Shown here: piece by piece, positions 1 through 8,399 of the stretch
Numbering within the stretch: position 1 is the stretch's first letter
Layout of the letters: the number at the start of each line of letters is the position of its first letter
The notes under the pieces: model-generated
What the model saw: the letters and a program-made list of their open reading frames with translations, nothing else
What the model was told of the DNA's origin: nothing
The model's database searches: none
Program-made: the position numbers and the translations under genes
Source: Candidatus Babeliales bacterium
GTDB taxonomy: Bacteria > Babelota > Babeliae > Babelales > JABDEC01
Assembly: GCA_031292305.1 (NCBI GenBank)
Contig: JARLHJ010000046.1
Span: 22,997 to 86,996, forward strand
Direction of reading: 5' to 3'
DNA: 64,000 nt

Positions 1-1206
1 TTCTTCGCGGCTTATAATAAAAGCAAGTTTTTGTGCTGCTTTTAAACTAGCATTTATACCCGCAATAATACCTTGACCGGCTGCTTCTTCATAACCTGTT
101 GTACCATTAATTTGGCCAGCTAAAAATAAGCCAGATACTTTTTTTGTTTCTAATGTATGTAAAAGTTGATTTGGATAGACAAAATCATATTCAACAGCAT
201 AACCTGCTTTAGTAATAATTGCATTTTCAAAGCCTGGAATACTTTGAATAAATTTAATTTGCACTTCTAATGGCATAGAAGTTGAAACACCCGCCGGATA
301 CACTTCGTCATAAGATGCATCTTCAGGTTCTACAAAAACATGGTGGCCAGTTTTATCTGGAAATCTTTTTATTTTATCTTCTATAGATGGACAATAACGT
401 GGAGGTTTGCCTTTAATATTTCCCGTTAAAATTGGAGAATGATGCATATTTTCCATGATAATATTATGCGTATTTTCATTTGTATGCGTAATATAGCACG
501 GTAATTTTTGTTCTACTTTTTGGGGATAAAATTCATATAAATAATTTAGTTCTTGTTGATCTTGCATTTCCATTTTGGAAAAATCTAAGCTGTCTTTTTT
601 TAATCTAGGAGGAGTACCTGTCTTTAATCTTCCCATTTTTAGGCCTAAGTCGATTAAAATTTGCGATAAGGTTGTTACTGCCTCTTCCCCTCTTCTGCCA
701 GCTGCATGGTTTACAAAACCAACATGCACAAGACCGTTTAAGAAAGTACCGGTTGTGAGCACTACACAAGGTGCGCTATAAGTTGCATCTTGGGTCTTGA
801 CACCTGTAATTACAGAATTTTGAGTTAAAATTTCTTCAACCTTGCCCTTAGCAAGAGTTAAATTTGGAACATCTAATAACATTTTTTTTGATAGTTGACG
901 ATAAGCTTCTTTATCAATTTGTAATCGCAAGCCTTGAACCGCAGGGCCTTTACTGGTATTAAGCATACGTGCTTGCAAATATGTCTGGCTGCACAATTTA
1001 GGCATTAGTCCACCTAAGGCACTTATTTCAAAAACCATATGTCCCTTGCCAACACCACCTATAGACGGGTTGCATGGCATAAGACCAATTTTATCAAGAT
1101 CTAAGCTTAATAATAAAGTTTTTGAACCCATTTTTGCAGCAGCATGCGCAGCTTCTATACCTGCATGTCCACCACCTACTACTATAACATCAAAATTTGT
1201 ATTCAT
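1..1206 (-). CDS. mnmG: tRNA uridine-5-carboxymethylaminomethyl modification enzyme MnmG (GidA), C-terminus cut by window edge
   Basis: FAD-dependent half of the MnmE-MnmG complex, which installs the carboxymethylaminomethyl group on U34 of certain tRNAs in the cytoplasm. The first 402 codons are present; the family is usually about 620 residues, so roughly the last third lies beyond base 1. Visible marks are the FAD-binding GGGHAG (residues 11-16), PCNPSIGGVGKGH with Cys45 at the place of the first catalytic Cys of E. coli MnmG, GTFLNG, a second Cys in PRYCPSIEDK, and GYEEAAGQG. The start ATG is at 1204-1206. The upstream 1294-1791 gene runs the same way, but a strong terminator separates the two, so mnmG probably has its own promoter. 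Identification is secure. Confidence 0.97.
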   Translation of the reverse strand, partial: MNTNFDVIVVGGGHAGIEAAHAAAKMGSKTLLLSLDLDKIGLMPCNPSIGGVGKGHMVFEISALGGLMPKLCSQTYLQARMLNTSKGPAVQGLRLQIDKEAYRQLSKKMLLDVPNLTLAKGKVEEILTQNSVITGVKTQDATYSAPCVVLTTGTFLNGLVHVGFVNHAAGRRGEEAVTTLSQILIDLGLKMGRLKTGTPPRLKKDSLDFSKMEMQDQQELNYLYEFYPQKVEQKLPCYITHTNENTHNIIMENMHHSPILTGNIKGKPPRYCPSIEDKIKRFPDKTGHHVFVEPEDASYDEVYPAGVSTSMPLEVQIKFIQSIPGFENAIITKAGYAVEYDFVYPNQLLHTLETKKVSGLFLAGQINGTTGYEEAAGQGIIAGINASLKAAQKLAFIISREE

Positions 1207-1224
1207 AATAAACCTACCAAAGAA

Positions 1225-1270
1225 GAGAAAAAAAAATCGCGGTAAACCCTATAATTAGAGTTTACCGCGA
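1225..1270 (-). terminator. Rho-independent terminator of the 1294-1791 gene
   Basis: A perfect 11-bp stem (1237-1247 with 1260-1270) has a 12-nt loop. On the minus strand it is followed by a U-rich run, seen as the A-tract at 1225-1236 on the + strand. It sits just after the stop of the minus-strand gene at 1294 and before mnmG. Confidence 0.85.
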
Positions 1271-1293
1271 TAAGATTATTATTTCAATTTATG

Positions 1294-1791
1294 TTATTGC
1301 TTTAATTTAGATGAGATAACATCCCACATTTCTTTATATTTCTTTGTAGCAACAATAGCCTTAACCTTATTTGTCACCTTTTCTGGTGCTTTACTTTTAA
1401 GTTGCGGTAAAATCATAAAGAAGAATGTAGTTGCACTACTGCATTCTTTATTTTTCTTTAAGTATTCAGCCAATTCTTTATATTTAATTGTTGTTTTATT
1501 TTTATCAAACAAATATGTTATAAAATCAACATGGAATTCAAAATTATCTTTATGGTTTTCATCAAACAGATTTTCGATGATAGCCATTAAAACGTCTTCT
1601 TTTTCTTCTACAGTTAACTTTTCTAACGCTTTTGTACCAAATTTAAATTTTTTATTTTCTGCGATTGCTGCAACTTTACCACGATAGATTGTTTCTATCG
1701 GCACAGCAGCTTTCACCTTAGTATCACAATTTGCACTCACATAACCAGTTGCTAATAATAAACCAAGTACTAATTTAGTTTTCGTTTTCAT
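1294..1791 (-). CDS. Exported protein of unknown function
   Basis: A 165-residue protein with a clear Sec signal peptide (MKTKTK, a hydrophobic run, then a likely cut after VSA). The mature part is Lys/Glu-rich and mostly helical, with no domain I recognise. An upstream in-frame ATG would add eight residues, but the ATG at 1791 is preceded by a good Shine-Dalgarno (GGAG, about 6 nt away), so I chose it. Export of a small charged helical protein fits a periplasmic or secreted role; function is unknown. It is monocistronic, with a terminator directly downstream. Confidence 0.8.
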   Translation of the reverse strand: MKTKTKLVLGLLLATGYVSANCDTKVKAAVPIETIYRGKVAAIAENKKFKFGTKALEKLTVEEKEDVLMAIIENLFDENHKDNFEFHVDFITYLFDKNKTTIKYKELAEYLKKNKECSSATTFFFMILPQLKSKAPEKVTNKVKAIVATKKYKEMWDVISSKLKQ

Positions 1792-1967
1792 AAGTTCTCC
1801 TACGATTATTTTCAAATTTTTAAGTTCAAATTCTATTATCTATGAAGAATTAATAATGTAATATCAAATCTAATACTTATCACTAAGCATAAATTATTAT
1901 TGAAAGTTAGTCAAAAGGGGGGTATCCTAAGGTTTAAAAACAGTTTTTAAAGAAATAAATTCATACC

Positions 1968-3032
1968 ATGATATATCATTTATCCCTATTTTTAAGGCAA
2001 TATTATTCCTTTTTTAATATTTTTCATTACGTTTCATTCAGATCAATGGCCGCATTACTTACTTCTTTAATATTTTCTTTCTTATTCGGCAATTGGTTTA
2101 TTCAAAAATCTAGCCAGTTTTTTAAATCTGGACCCAGAGAGCATACACCTGAAAATCATCAAAAAAAAGGCAACATGCCATCCATGGGTGGTATCTTTAT
2201 ATTAGCTAACGTATTAATTTCTATACTATTGTGGAATAACTTATCTGATATTAAAGTTTGGCTAATGTTTTTTTGCCTAGTTATTTTTGGACTTATAGGC
2301 CTACTTGATGATATAAACAAAATAAAGAAAAAAAAGGGAATTTCAGCACGAGGCAAATTCTTACTTCAAGCAGGTTCAGCTGCCTTAATAATTATAGGCT
2401 GGTTATATTTGGCACACCCTGAAACAACTATATGCTTTCCTTTTTTTAAGCACTTTCAACCTAATATAGGTTTATTTATAATCCCTTGGGCAATATTTAT
2501 TATTGTTGGCTGCAGCAATGCAGTAAACCTTACAGACGGTTTAGATGGGCTTGCCATTAGCTCTTTGATTCTTAATTTTATGACCTTTGCTTTAATTTCT
2601 TATTTTGCAGGTAACATCATAATATCAACCTATTTAAATATCCCTTTTGCAGCTTGTGCTGAGCTAACCATAATTGGGGGTTCTTTAATAGGAGCATCAT
2701 TAGGTTTTTTATGGTACAACACTTATCCGGCTCAAATTTTTATGGGAGATGTTGGTGCTTTATCTTTAGGTGCTGGCCTTGGCTTAATGGCTTTAATGAC
2801 CAAACAAGAAATTTTATTAATAATTTCCGGCGGTTTGTTTGTGATGGAAACCCTTTCTGTTATAATTCAGGTTTTATCTTTTAGATATTTAAAACGCAGA
2901 ATGTTTAAAATGGCACCCCTTCATCACCATTTTGAACTTATGGGCTGGCCAGAATCTAAAATCACTGTGCGCTTTGCAATAATTTCTATAATTCTTTGCA
3001 TGGTTGCTTTAATGACATTAAAAATGCGTTAA
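1968..3032 (+). CDS. mraY: Phospho-N-acetylmuramoyl-pentapeptide-transferase MraY
   Basis: Integral membrane enzyme that moves phospho-MurNAc-pentapeptide from UDP to undecaprenyl phosphate, making lipid I in peptidoglycan synthesis. At 354 residues it has family length, with about ten hydrophobic segments. Diagnostic motifs are the cytoplasmic DD pair (114-115), NLTDGLDG (187-194), MGDVG (259-263) and PLHHHFE (317-323). It stands alone here: no other mur, fts or division-cluster gene adjoins it, which is unusual because mraY commonly lies in the dcw cluster. It implies that this organism makes, or recently made, peptidoglycan. The exact start is uncertain, because a later Met at about residue 27 is also possible. 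Confidence 0.96.
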   Translation: MIYHLSLFLRQYYSFFNIFHYVSFRSMAALLTSLIFSFLFGNWFIQKSSQFFKSGPREHTPENHQKKGNMPSMGGIFILANVLISILLWNNLSDIKVWLMFFCLVIFGLIGLLDDINKIKKKKGISARGKFLLQAGSAALIIIGWLYLAHPETTICFPFFKHFQPNIGLFIIPWAIFIIVGCSNAVNLTDGLDGLAISSLILNFMTFALISYFAGNIIISTYLNIPFAACAELTIIGGSLIGASLGFLWYNTYPAQIFMGDVGALSLGAGLGLMALMTKQEILLIISGGLFVMETLSVIIQVLSFRYLKRRMFKMAPLHHHFELMGWPESKITVRFAIISIILCMVALMTLKMR

Positions 3033-3115
3033 TTATTAGTTACCAGAAAGCAATTTACTAATATTTTTAATCTTGTTAACATATAAATATTATAAACTTA
3101 AAAACTAGGCGTTAC

Positions 3116-4876
3116 ATGAAATTCACATCTACTAAATCATTACTATTATTAGTTTTAATTTTAACACAATTACAACCTTGCAACATTAATGGCTTAGAAA
3201 GTTCTAAACAAATTTTAAATACTATTAAAAACCCAAAAGTAATTGCAGGTACAGCATTAGCTGCAGCAATGGGGCGCTACTTATGGCTTAACTATAAAAA
3301 ACCTGGGGAAGAAAAATTAACTCAGTTTTATAAAAACAGAAAAGAAAAAAATATTATTAAAGGTTCTATAACTGCCATTTTAGGCGGCTACCTTGGATAT
3401 AAGGCGTACAAATCACCTCAAGACATTATAAATTTCTTTAAAAACCCAGATAATATACATTTAGTTGCAAGTCGTATGCTTTCAGCATATGTAATTTTAA
3501 TAATATCAAATTTGCTAATCAACAATAATAAAGCAGCTAGAGTATTTTATGCGCATGATATTAAAGAAAGATTTAGTTCAGTAGCCGGTGCGCAGGGAGC
3601 AAAAGAAGAATTACAAGAAGTTATAAGTTTTTTAAAACACCCGGAATTATTTGAAAATGTTGGTACAAAAATTCGTCATGGCGTTTTATTAACTGGTTCA
3701 CCAGGTAATGGTAAAACTATGCTTGCAAAAGCGACCGCAGGTGAAGCAAATTGTCCATTTTTACATATTACTGGTTCTGAATTTGTTGAAATGTATGTTG
3801 GTGTAGGTGCATCTAGAGTAAGAAAAGTATTTGACCAAGCAAAAGCATTAGCTCCATGCATTATTTTTATAGATGAAATCGATTCACTTGCACACAAAAG
3901 ATCAACAGGTGGTTCAGGCGGAGACAATGAACACAATCAAACAATCAACGAACTTTTATCACAAATGGATGGCTTTGAAAAATCTAATGCTCCAATTATA
4001 ATTATAGGTGCTACAAATAAACCAGAAATGCTTGATGATGCAATTTTAAGACCAGGTAGATTTGATAGTAAAATTGAAGTTTCTTTACCAGACATCGCAA
4101 GCCGCGAAGCAATATTAAAAATACATGCAAAAGAATATAAAATGCATTATGCAATCGATTTTAGTCAACTTGCTAAATTTACAATGGGCTTTTCTGGCGC
4201 TGATCTTGCAAATTTAATTAATGAAGCTGCTCATATTGCAGCTACTAAAAAACAAAAAACCATTACTATGGATAACTTTAGTGTTGCATATGATAAGGTT
4301 GCATTAGGCAAAGAAACTAAAAAGAAAGTTACACAAGAAGAAAGAAAAATTACTGCTTATCATGAAGCTGGTCATGCATTAGTTCAATTTTTAACACCTA
4401 ATTCAAAAAACTCTATAGACAAAGTAACTATTGTACCTCGTGGCCATGCTGGTGGCTTTACACGTTTTGTTCCAAATGAAGAATTACAATTTCAATTTAA
4501 AGATGATCTTCTTAATGATGTAAAAGTTTATTTAGGCGGACGAATTGCCGAACAAATAATTTTTAATAAAGTTACTGGCGGCGCAAGTAATGACTTACAA
4601 AAAGCAACACAAATAATTAGAGCTATAGTTTGCAATTACGGCATGACAGACAAACTGGGAACTGTTGTTTATACCCAAAACAATAATGGAACAATTAATT
4701 ATTCACAAGACACAGGCAAAAAAATTGATGAAGAAGTTTTAGAAATTATGAATAGTTGTTATAAAGAAGTTGAAGATTTACTTACTAAAAATAAAGATAA
4801 ATTAGAAAAACTTGCACAAGAATTGTTATTACATGAAACCTTGAGTGGTGAGCAAGTTAAAAAACTATTTAATTAA
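3116..4876 (+). CDS. FtsH-family membrane ATP-dependent zinc metalloprotease with a divergent N-terminus
   Basis: AAA+ ATPase fused to an M41 peptidase. Walker A is GSPGNGKT (194-201), where FtsH usually has GPPGTGKT; Walker B is IIFIDEID (249-256); the zinc site is HEAGH (416-420) with the third ligand probably Asp493. The 586-residue length is slightly short. The first 150 residues differ from typical FtsH, which has TM, a roughly 75-residue periplasmic domain, then TM. Here there is a signal-like helix (8-20), two weakly hydrophobic glycine-rich stretches (41-58, 81-97) and a strong TM (121-136). It may be a specialised second FtsH rather than the housekeeping copy. It ends at a bidirectional terminator shared with the next gene. 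Confidence 0.9.
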   Translation: MKFTSTKSLLLLVLILTQLQPCNINGLESSKQILNTIKNPKVIAGTALAAAMGRYLWLNYKKPGEEKLTQFYKNRKEKNIIKGSITAILGGYLGYKAYKSPQDIINFFKNPDNIHLVASRMLSAYVILIISNLLINNNKAARVFYAHDIKERFSSVAGAQGAKEELQEVISFLKHPELFENVGTKIRHGVLLTGSPGNGKTMLAKATAGEANCPFLHITGSEFVEMYVGVGASRVRKVFDQAKALAPCIIFIDEIDSLAHKRSTGGSGGDNEHNQTINELLSQMDGFEKSNAPIIIIGATNKPEMLDDAILRPGRFDSKIEVSLPDIASREAILKIHAKEYKMHYAIDFSQLAKFTMGFSGADLANLINEAAHIAATKKQKTITMDNFSVAYDKVALGKETKKKVTQEERKITAYHEAGHALVQFLTPNSKNSIDKVTIVPRGHAGGFTRFVPNEELQFQFKDDLLNDVKVYLGGRIAEQIIFNKVTGGASNDLQKATQIIRAIVCNYGMTDKLGTVVYTQNNNGTINYSQDTGKKIDEEVLEIMNSCYKEVEDLLTKNKDKLEKLAQELLLHETLSGEQVKKLFN

Positions 4877-4891
4877 TAATTGTTAAAAAAT

Positions 4892-4933
4892 AAAAAGCAT
4901 CAAATTAGTTTATAAGCTAATTTGATGCTTTTT
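4892..4933. terminator. Bidirectional Rho-independent terminator
   Basis: A 17-bp perfect stem (4892-4908 with 4917-4933) has an 8-nt loop and ends in A5/T5 on the two sides. It serves the converging ftsH-like gene (+) and the exported repeat protein gene (-). Confidence 0.9.
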
Positions 4934-4972
4934 GATATTCATCTCATTTCTTTTTTATTTTTTATCTCAGTA

Positions 4973-6070
4973 CTATTTTGCTTTTTCATTTAATAAAAAC
5001 TCTTTAATGTAATCCACGTACTTTAAACCATTTTCAATCAAAGATTGCTTATACTTTTGAAGTTTTATGATGGTTTCTTGAGAAAGTGCTTGTGGTTTTT
5101 TCAATAATTCATTTACTAGACGAATCATTTCAATATTACATGTTACGCCATAACCTTTACTATTAATCGCCCAATCTCTCCAGACAAGCAACAATTCTGC
5201 TTTTTTTTCTAAATCTTCATGTGCAGTTCCACCTGGAATGGGTGCATTGTAAGCATTATTAAATTCTTCTATCTGTTTTTTAGTAAATATATTAGACAAA
5301 GCAGGATATCTTGCAGATATTACAACTTCAATTATTTCCTTTAACTTATCAGGATATTCATTACGAGCATATGCAATAATAGCTTTAAAAGCTCGTGATT
5401 GATCTTCAGACAAAACTCCAGCTTCAATTAATCTGTTTGCCATTGTTGCCATTTCTAATTTATTTCTAGAAATATGATAACCTTTTGCAGGAGTAATCCA
5501 ATATTTAATTACCGCTTCAATTGCTTCTGCTGGAGTCAATTGATTTTTATTAAAATGGGCAAACAGAATAGGGTATTTATCTTCATCAATTTTAATTGTT
5601 TTCATATCACTTATAGCTTGAACAGGTTTAGCATATTTAGCTAAATATGGCTTAATATCTTCCGGATAGCGCTTTGTTTCTTCAGAAATTATTTCTTCCA
5701 ATTCATGTTTTGTGTTTTGGGAAACTCCATTTAAATCTTTAATTCTATTTGCTAATCCAGCTATTTCTAAACTCCATTCTTTTATGTTTACAGCTGGATT
5801 CCACCGACGACCACAGTTTGCAAAATTTATTAACGCTTTTCCCTTGACATCATTATCAGCTTTTTTAAATTGATTAGTAAGCCAATTTTTTTCATTTGCA
5901 ACTACGAATAATATATTAGGATACTCTTCTTTTGTTATTTCAATTGTATCTTTATTTTCTGAGCTTGAAGCTGCAAAAGAACTCGCAACTGAGCGAACAA
6001 TGTGATCAGCACTAAATATGCTTCCTGAAAATATAAGAAAGAAATACAATACAGTATTTTTGATAGTCAT
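4973..6070 (-). CDS. Exported protein with three ~100-residue tandem repeats
   Basis: 365 residues with a Sec signal peptide (cut probably after SIFSA). I see three divergent repeats at about 50-146, 166-252 and 255-360. Each opens with a YP(N/I/A)L-type start, then a helix with N/K residues, a central W and a Gly/Asn turn, a helix containing (A/L)NxL, then a final helix pair. The next gene (6207-6608) holds a single copy of the same unit. The fold looks all-helical; no known family is recognised. SD AGGGG lies close to the ATG. The gene ends at the shared bidirectional terminator. A periplasmic or secreted location is inferred from the signal peptide. Confidence 0.82.
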   Translation of the reverse strand: MTIKNTVLYFFLIFSGSIFSADHIVRSVASSFAASSSENKDTIEITKEEYPNILFVVANEKNWLTNQFKKADNDVKGKALINFANCGRRWNPAVNIKEWSLEIAGLANRIKDLNGVSQNTKHELEEIISEETKRYPEDIKPYLAKYAKPVQAISDMKTIKIDEDKYPILFAHFNKNQLTPAEAIEAVIKYWITPAKGYHISRNKLEMATMANRLIEAGVLSEDQSRAFKAIIAYARNEYPDKLKEIIEVVISARYPALSNIFTKKQIEEFNNAYNAPIPGGTAHEDLEKKAELLLVWRDWAINSKGYGVTCNIEMIRLVNELLKKPQALSQETIIKLQKYKQSLIENGLKYVDYIKEFLLNEKAK

Positions 6071-6206
6071 AAAAACCCCTATTAATTTAATATATATTTT
6101 AAAATCTAAACAAATGATTCCAATATAAATATATCCTATTTAAGTCAAAAAATGCAATATTTAAAGGGTTTTTTAGCAATTTTCAGGGTAATTTATAACA
6201 AATATC

Positions 6207-6608
6207 TTAATTGTATGCTTCAGGGTTAAAATAGTCGTTATTACTACCTTCTATAGCTTCAGATAAATCATTTAATTCATATCTTTCTCGAATTTTATCT
6301 AAACAACTAGTAAGATTTGACTTATCTTCTTCACTAATTTCTAAAGTTAATAGTTCATTAATTAATATAATAATTTGCTGTGCTTTTTCTTTTTGATAAT
6401 CAAGACTTCCCCAATGTAGCGGATTATTAGAAAAATAAATTATTCCTTTTATCTTTCCATGTAAATCAGCAGCATTAAAATCCTTAGCAAAGTCTATAAA
6501 TCTTGATAACAATGGATATTTCTGAGATGTGATTATATTTTCTTCTGCACAAAAACTAATAGCTGCAAATAATAGTCCACTGCAAATTATAACTTTTTTA
6601 ATGAACAT
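6207..6608 (-). CDS. Small exported protein, single-repeat relative of the neighbouring 4973-6070 protein
   Basis: 133 residues with a signal peptide (cut near SFCA). The mature part aligns by eye with one repeat of the downstream protein: KYPLLSRF, a helix ending in an isolated W (HWGSLDY), then INELL and a closing helix pair. SD AAGGA is 8 nt before the ATG. It lies 136 nt upstream of the three-repeat gene on the same strand, so the two may be duplicates of a common ancestor. Function unknown. Confidence 0.78.
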   Translation of the reverse strand: MFIKKVIICSGLLFAAISFCAEENIITSQKYPLLSRFIDFAKDFNAADLHGKIKGIIYFSNNPLHWGSLDYQKEKAQQIIILINELLTLEISEEDKSNLTSCLDKIRERYELNDLSEAIEGSNNDYFNPEAYN

Positions 6609-6721
6609 AAAAAATCCTTATTTAAAAAAAGTATTTAAGCATGTTTCTTAATCCCTTTATTTTTATAACACATCTATTATAAAATACTAAAAAAGGTTGG
6701 GGCAATAATTAGGGTAAAGTA

Positions 6722-7039
6722 ATGAAACAATTTAATTTAATAATTTTCTTTTTAGAAAACTTAATGTCATCAAAGACTACCACAATTAATGAAATGGAAA
6801 TGATAGAAACTTTGGCAAAAGAAGTTTATGCTCATTTGCCAGAAAGTGAAGCAATTGAACATATTAAATGTGATTTAAAAGAAATAAAATATTTTAAGCG
6901 TGACCAAAAATTATATAAAGTTGTGCAAGAGCATGAAAATATTTTTATTATTAATGTTAGCAGCGACTTGGCTCACACTATACCTGATTCATCAATTTAT
7001 GTGTTTAAGAATAACAAGAATTCTCAAAAACATTCTTAA
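6722..7039 (+). CDS. Small protein of unknown function
   Basis: 105 residues without recognisable domains. The first 11 residues are hydrophobic but short, followed by an acidic helix-rich part. AGGG about 8 nt before the first ATG supports the start at 6722; a later Met (codon 15) is an alternative. Its stop overlaps by 4 nt the stop of the converging permease gene. No functional clue from the neighbours. Confidence 0.6.
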   Translation: MKQFNLIIFFLENLMSSKTTTINEMEMIETLAKEVYAHLPESEAIEHIKCDLKEIKYFKRDQKLYKVVQEHENIFIINVSSDLAHTIPDSSIYVFKNNKNSQKHS

Positions 7040-8334
7040 GCTTTTAAATTCTTATTATTATAAACAAACATTAATATCCCCATAGCAAGTAAAGATAAGA
7101 ATATTAAAAAGTGAACTCCACCGGAAATAAATGTTTGCCTGATGCAAATAATTAATAAACCACAACAGTTTATAGTAGCAATTAAACCAAGCCAAAAATA
7201 GTTTGATCTCTTATGCACGCTTGACCAAAAAAGTGATAATGCACTTATCATAAATGCAGATAAATTACCAAAGGCTGCAATTTGCTGTAAAGGCACATTG
7301 TTACCTTGGGTTATTAATAAATAAAAAAGACATATAAATGTTTCTGATAAAACACAAAATATAGGAATATTAAAACTGTTTAGCTTTGAAAATGTCGGGG
7401 CCCAGAAAATATGATTGTTTTCAGCTAAAGCATATAAATTCCAACTATTACTAAATAAAATACCATAGGCACCCCCTAAAGCAGAACAGCCTATTGCCAA
7501 TTGTAGTAAAGCAGTGATTTTCAATCTAAGAAATTCTTGTGCTGGAAATACTTTATTTAATAATAATGGAAATGCCTCAAAATAGCTTCCAGCATTTTGC
7601 ACTTCATCACCAAGCACCATAAAAAATAAAAAGTTAGATAGTACACATATAAAAACAACAATCCCAAAAGATACTAAAACTGCAAGTGGTGCATTGCGAT
7701 CAGGGTTTTTTATATGCCTGCTTAATGAGGCTGCAGCTTCAAAACCTGCAAATGCAAATACTACAAAAGGAATAATTGGCAATACCCCTTGCCATACCAT
7801 AAATTCTGAAGATAAATTACCAGGATTTAATAAAAATATACCTGATAAAATAATAAATAAAATAGGAATAGCCTTAAATACAATAAAAGCATATTGAACT
7901 ATACTTCCAAGCTTTAAATTTTGCATATTTAAATAAGAAAATAAGCTAATAATTATAACATCTATTACAAGTGTATTCACAACTGCCAAAGCTGGAATTA
8001 AAGATTGAACAATTAATGTAAAAAAATGTATCAAGACAGTCGCAGATGCTAATTTACCTACAAAATAGATCCAGGTTGCTAAAAAGCCAAAAAAACTATT
8101 TATTTCTTGCGAGCCAAATGTATAAAAAGAACCACCTGGATATTTTTGTAATAATTTTGCAATAGCCAAAACTATAGGAAACATTAACAATCCTATAACT
8201 GCATAAACGAAAGCACTTAATACACCGGTTGCTTTTGATAATTGCAACAAGTTCATAAAAATGCCTGAACCTAACATAATGTTAATATTGATTAATATCG
8301 CTGCAGGCAAAGAAAGTTTATATTCAGATGACAT
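7036..8334 (-). CDS. APC-superfamily amino-acid permease
   Basis: 432 residues with about twelve hydrophobic segments. The N-terminus carries the APC signature around GSGIFMN in TM1, and GFEAAASLSRHIKNPDRNAP in the TM6-loop region is typical of amino-acid/polyamine antiporters of this family. Such carriers import or exchange amino acids at the inner membrane; substrate cannot be read from the sequence. A nutrient importer fits a host-dependent organism. The leader can fold so that the Shine-Dalgarno is paired (see 8334-8389). It lies downstream of the phospholipase gene on the same strand. Confidence 0.9.
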   Translation of the reverse strand: MSSEYKLSLPAAILININIMLGSGIFMNLLQLSKATGVLSAFVYAVIGLLMFPIVLAIAKLLQKYPGGSFYTFGSQEINSFFGFLATWIYFVGKLASATVLIHFFTLIVQSLIPALAVVNTLVIDVIIISLFSYLNMQNLKLGSIVQYAFIVFKAIPILFIILSGIFLLNPGNLSSEFMVWQGVLPIIPFVVFAFAGFEAAASLSRHIKNPDRNAPLAVLVSFGIVVFICVLSNFLFFMVLGDEVQNAGSYFEAFPLLLNKVFPAQEFLRLKITALLQLAIGCSALGGAYGILFSNSWNLYALAENNHIFWAPTFSKLNSFNIPIFCVLSETFICLFYLLITQGNNVPLQQIAAFGNLSAFMISALSLFWSSVHKRSNYFWLGLIATINCCGLLIICIRQTFISGGVHFLIFLSLLAMGILMFVYNNKNLKA

Positions 8335-8389
8335 TTAGGCCTTTCTATAAGATTTTAATTTAATTTCAATCCTATCATAAAGGCCTAAA
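8334..8389 (-). promoter_or_regulatory. Inverted repeat covering the permease RBS
   Basis: Arms 8334-8344 and 8379-8389 are perfectly complementary over 11 bp (core AGGCCT), separated by 34 nt. In the permease mRNA the 3' arm contains the AAAGG Shine-Dalgarno and touches the ATG, so the fold would hide the ribosome site. It could instead act as a terminator for the upstream phospholipase gene, but the loop is long and there is no U-tract. Confidence 0.4.
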
Positions 8390-8399
8390 TTGTATATTG

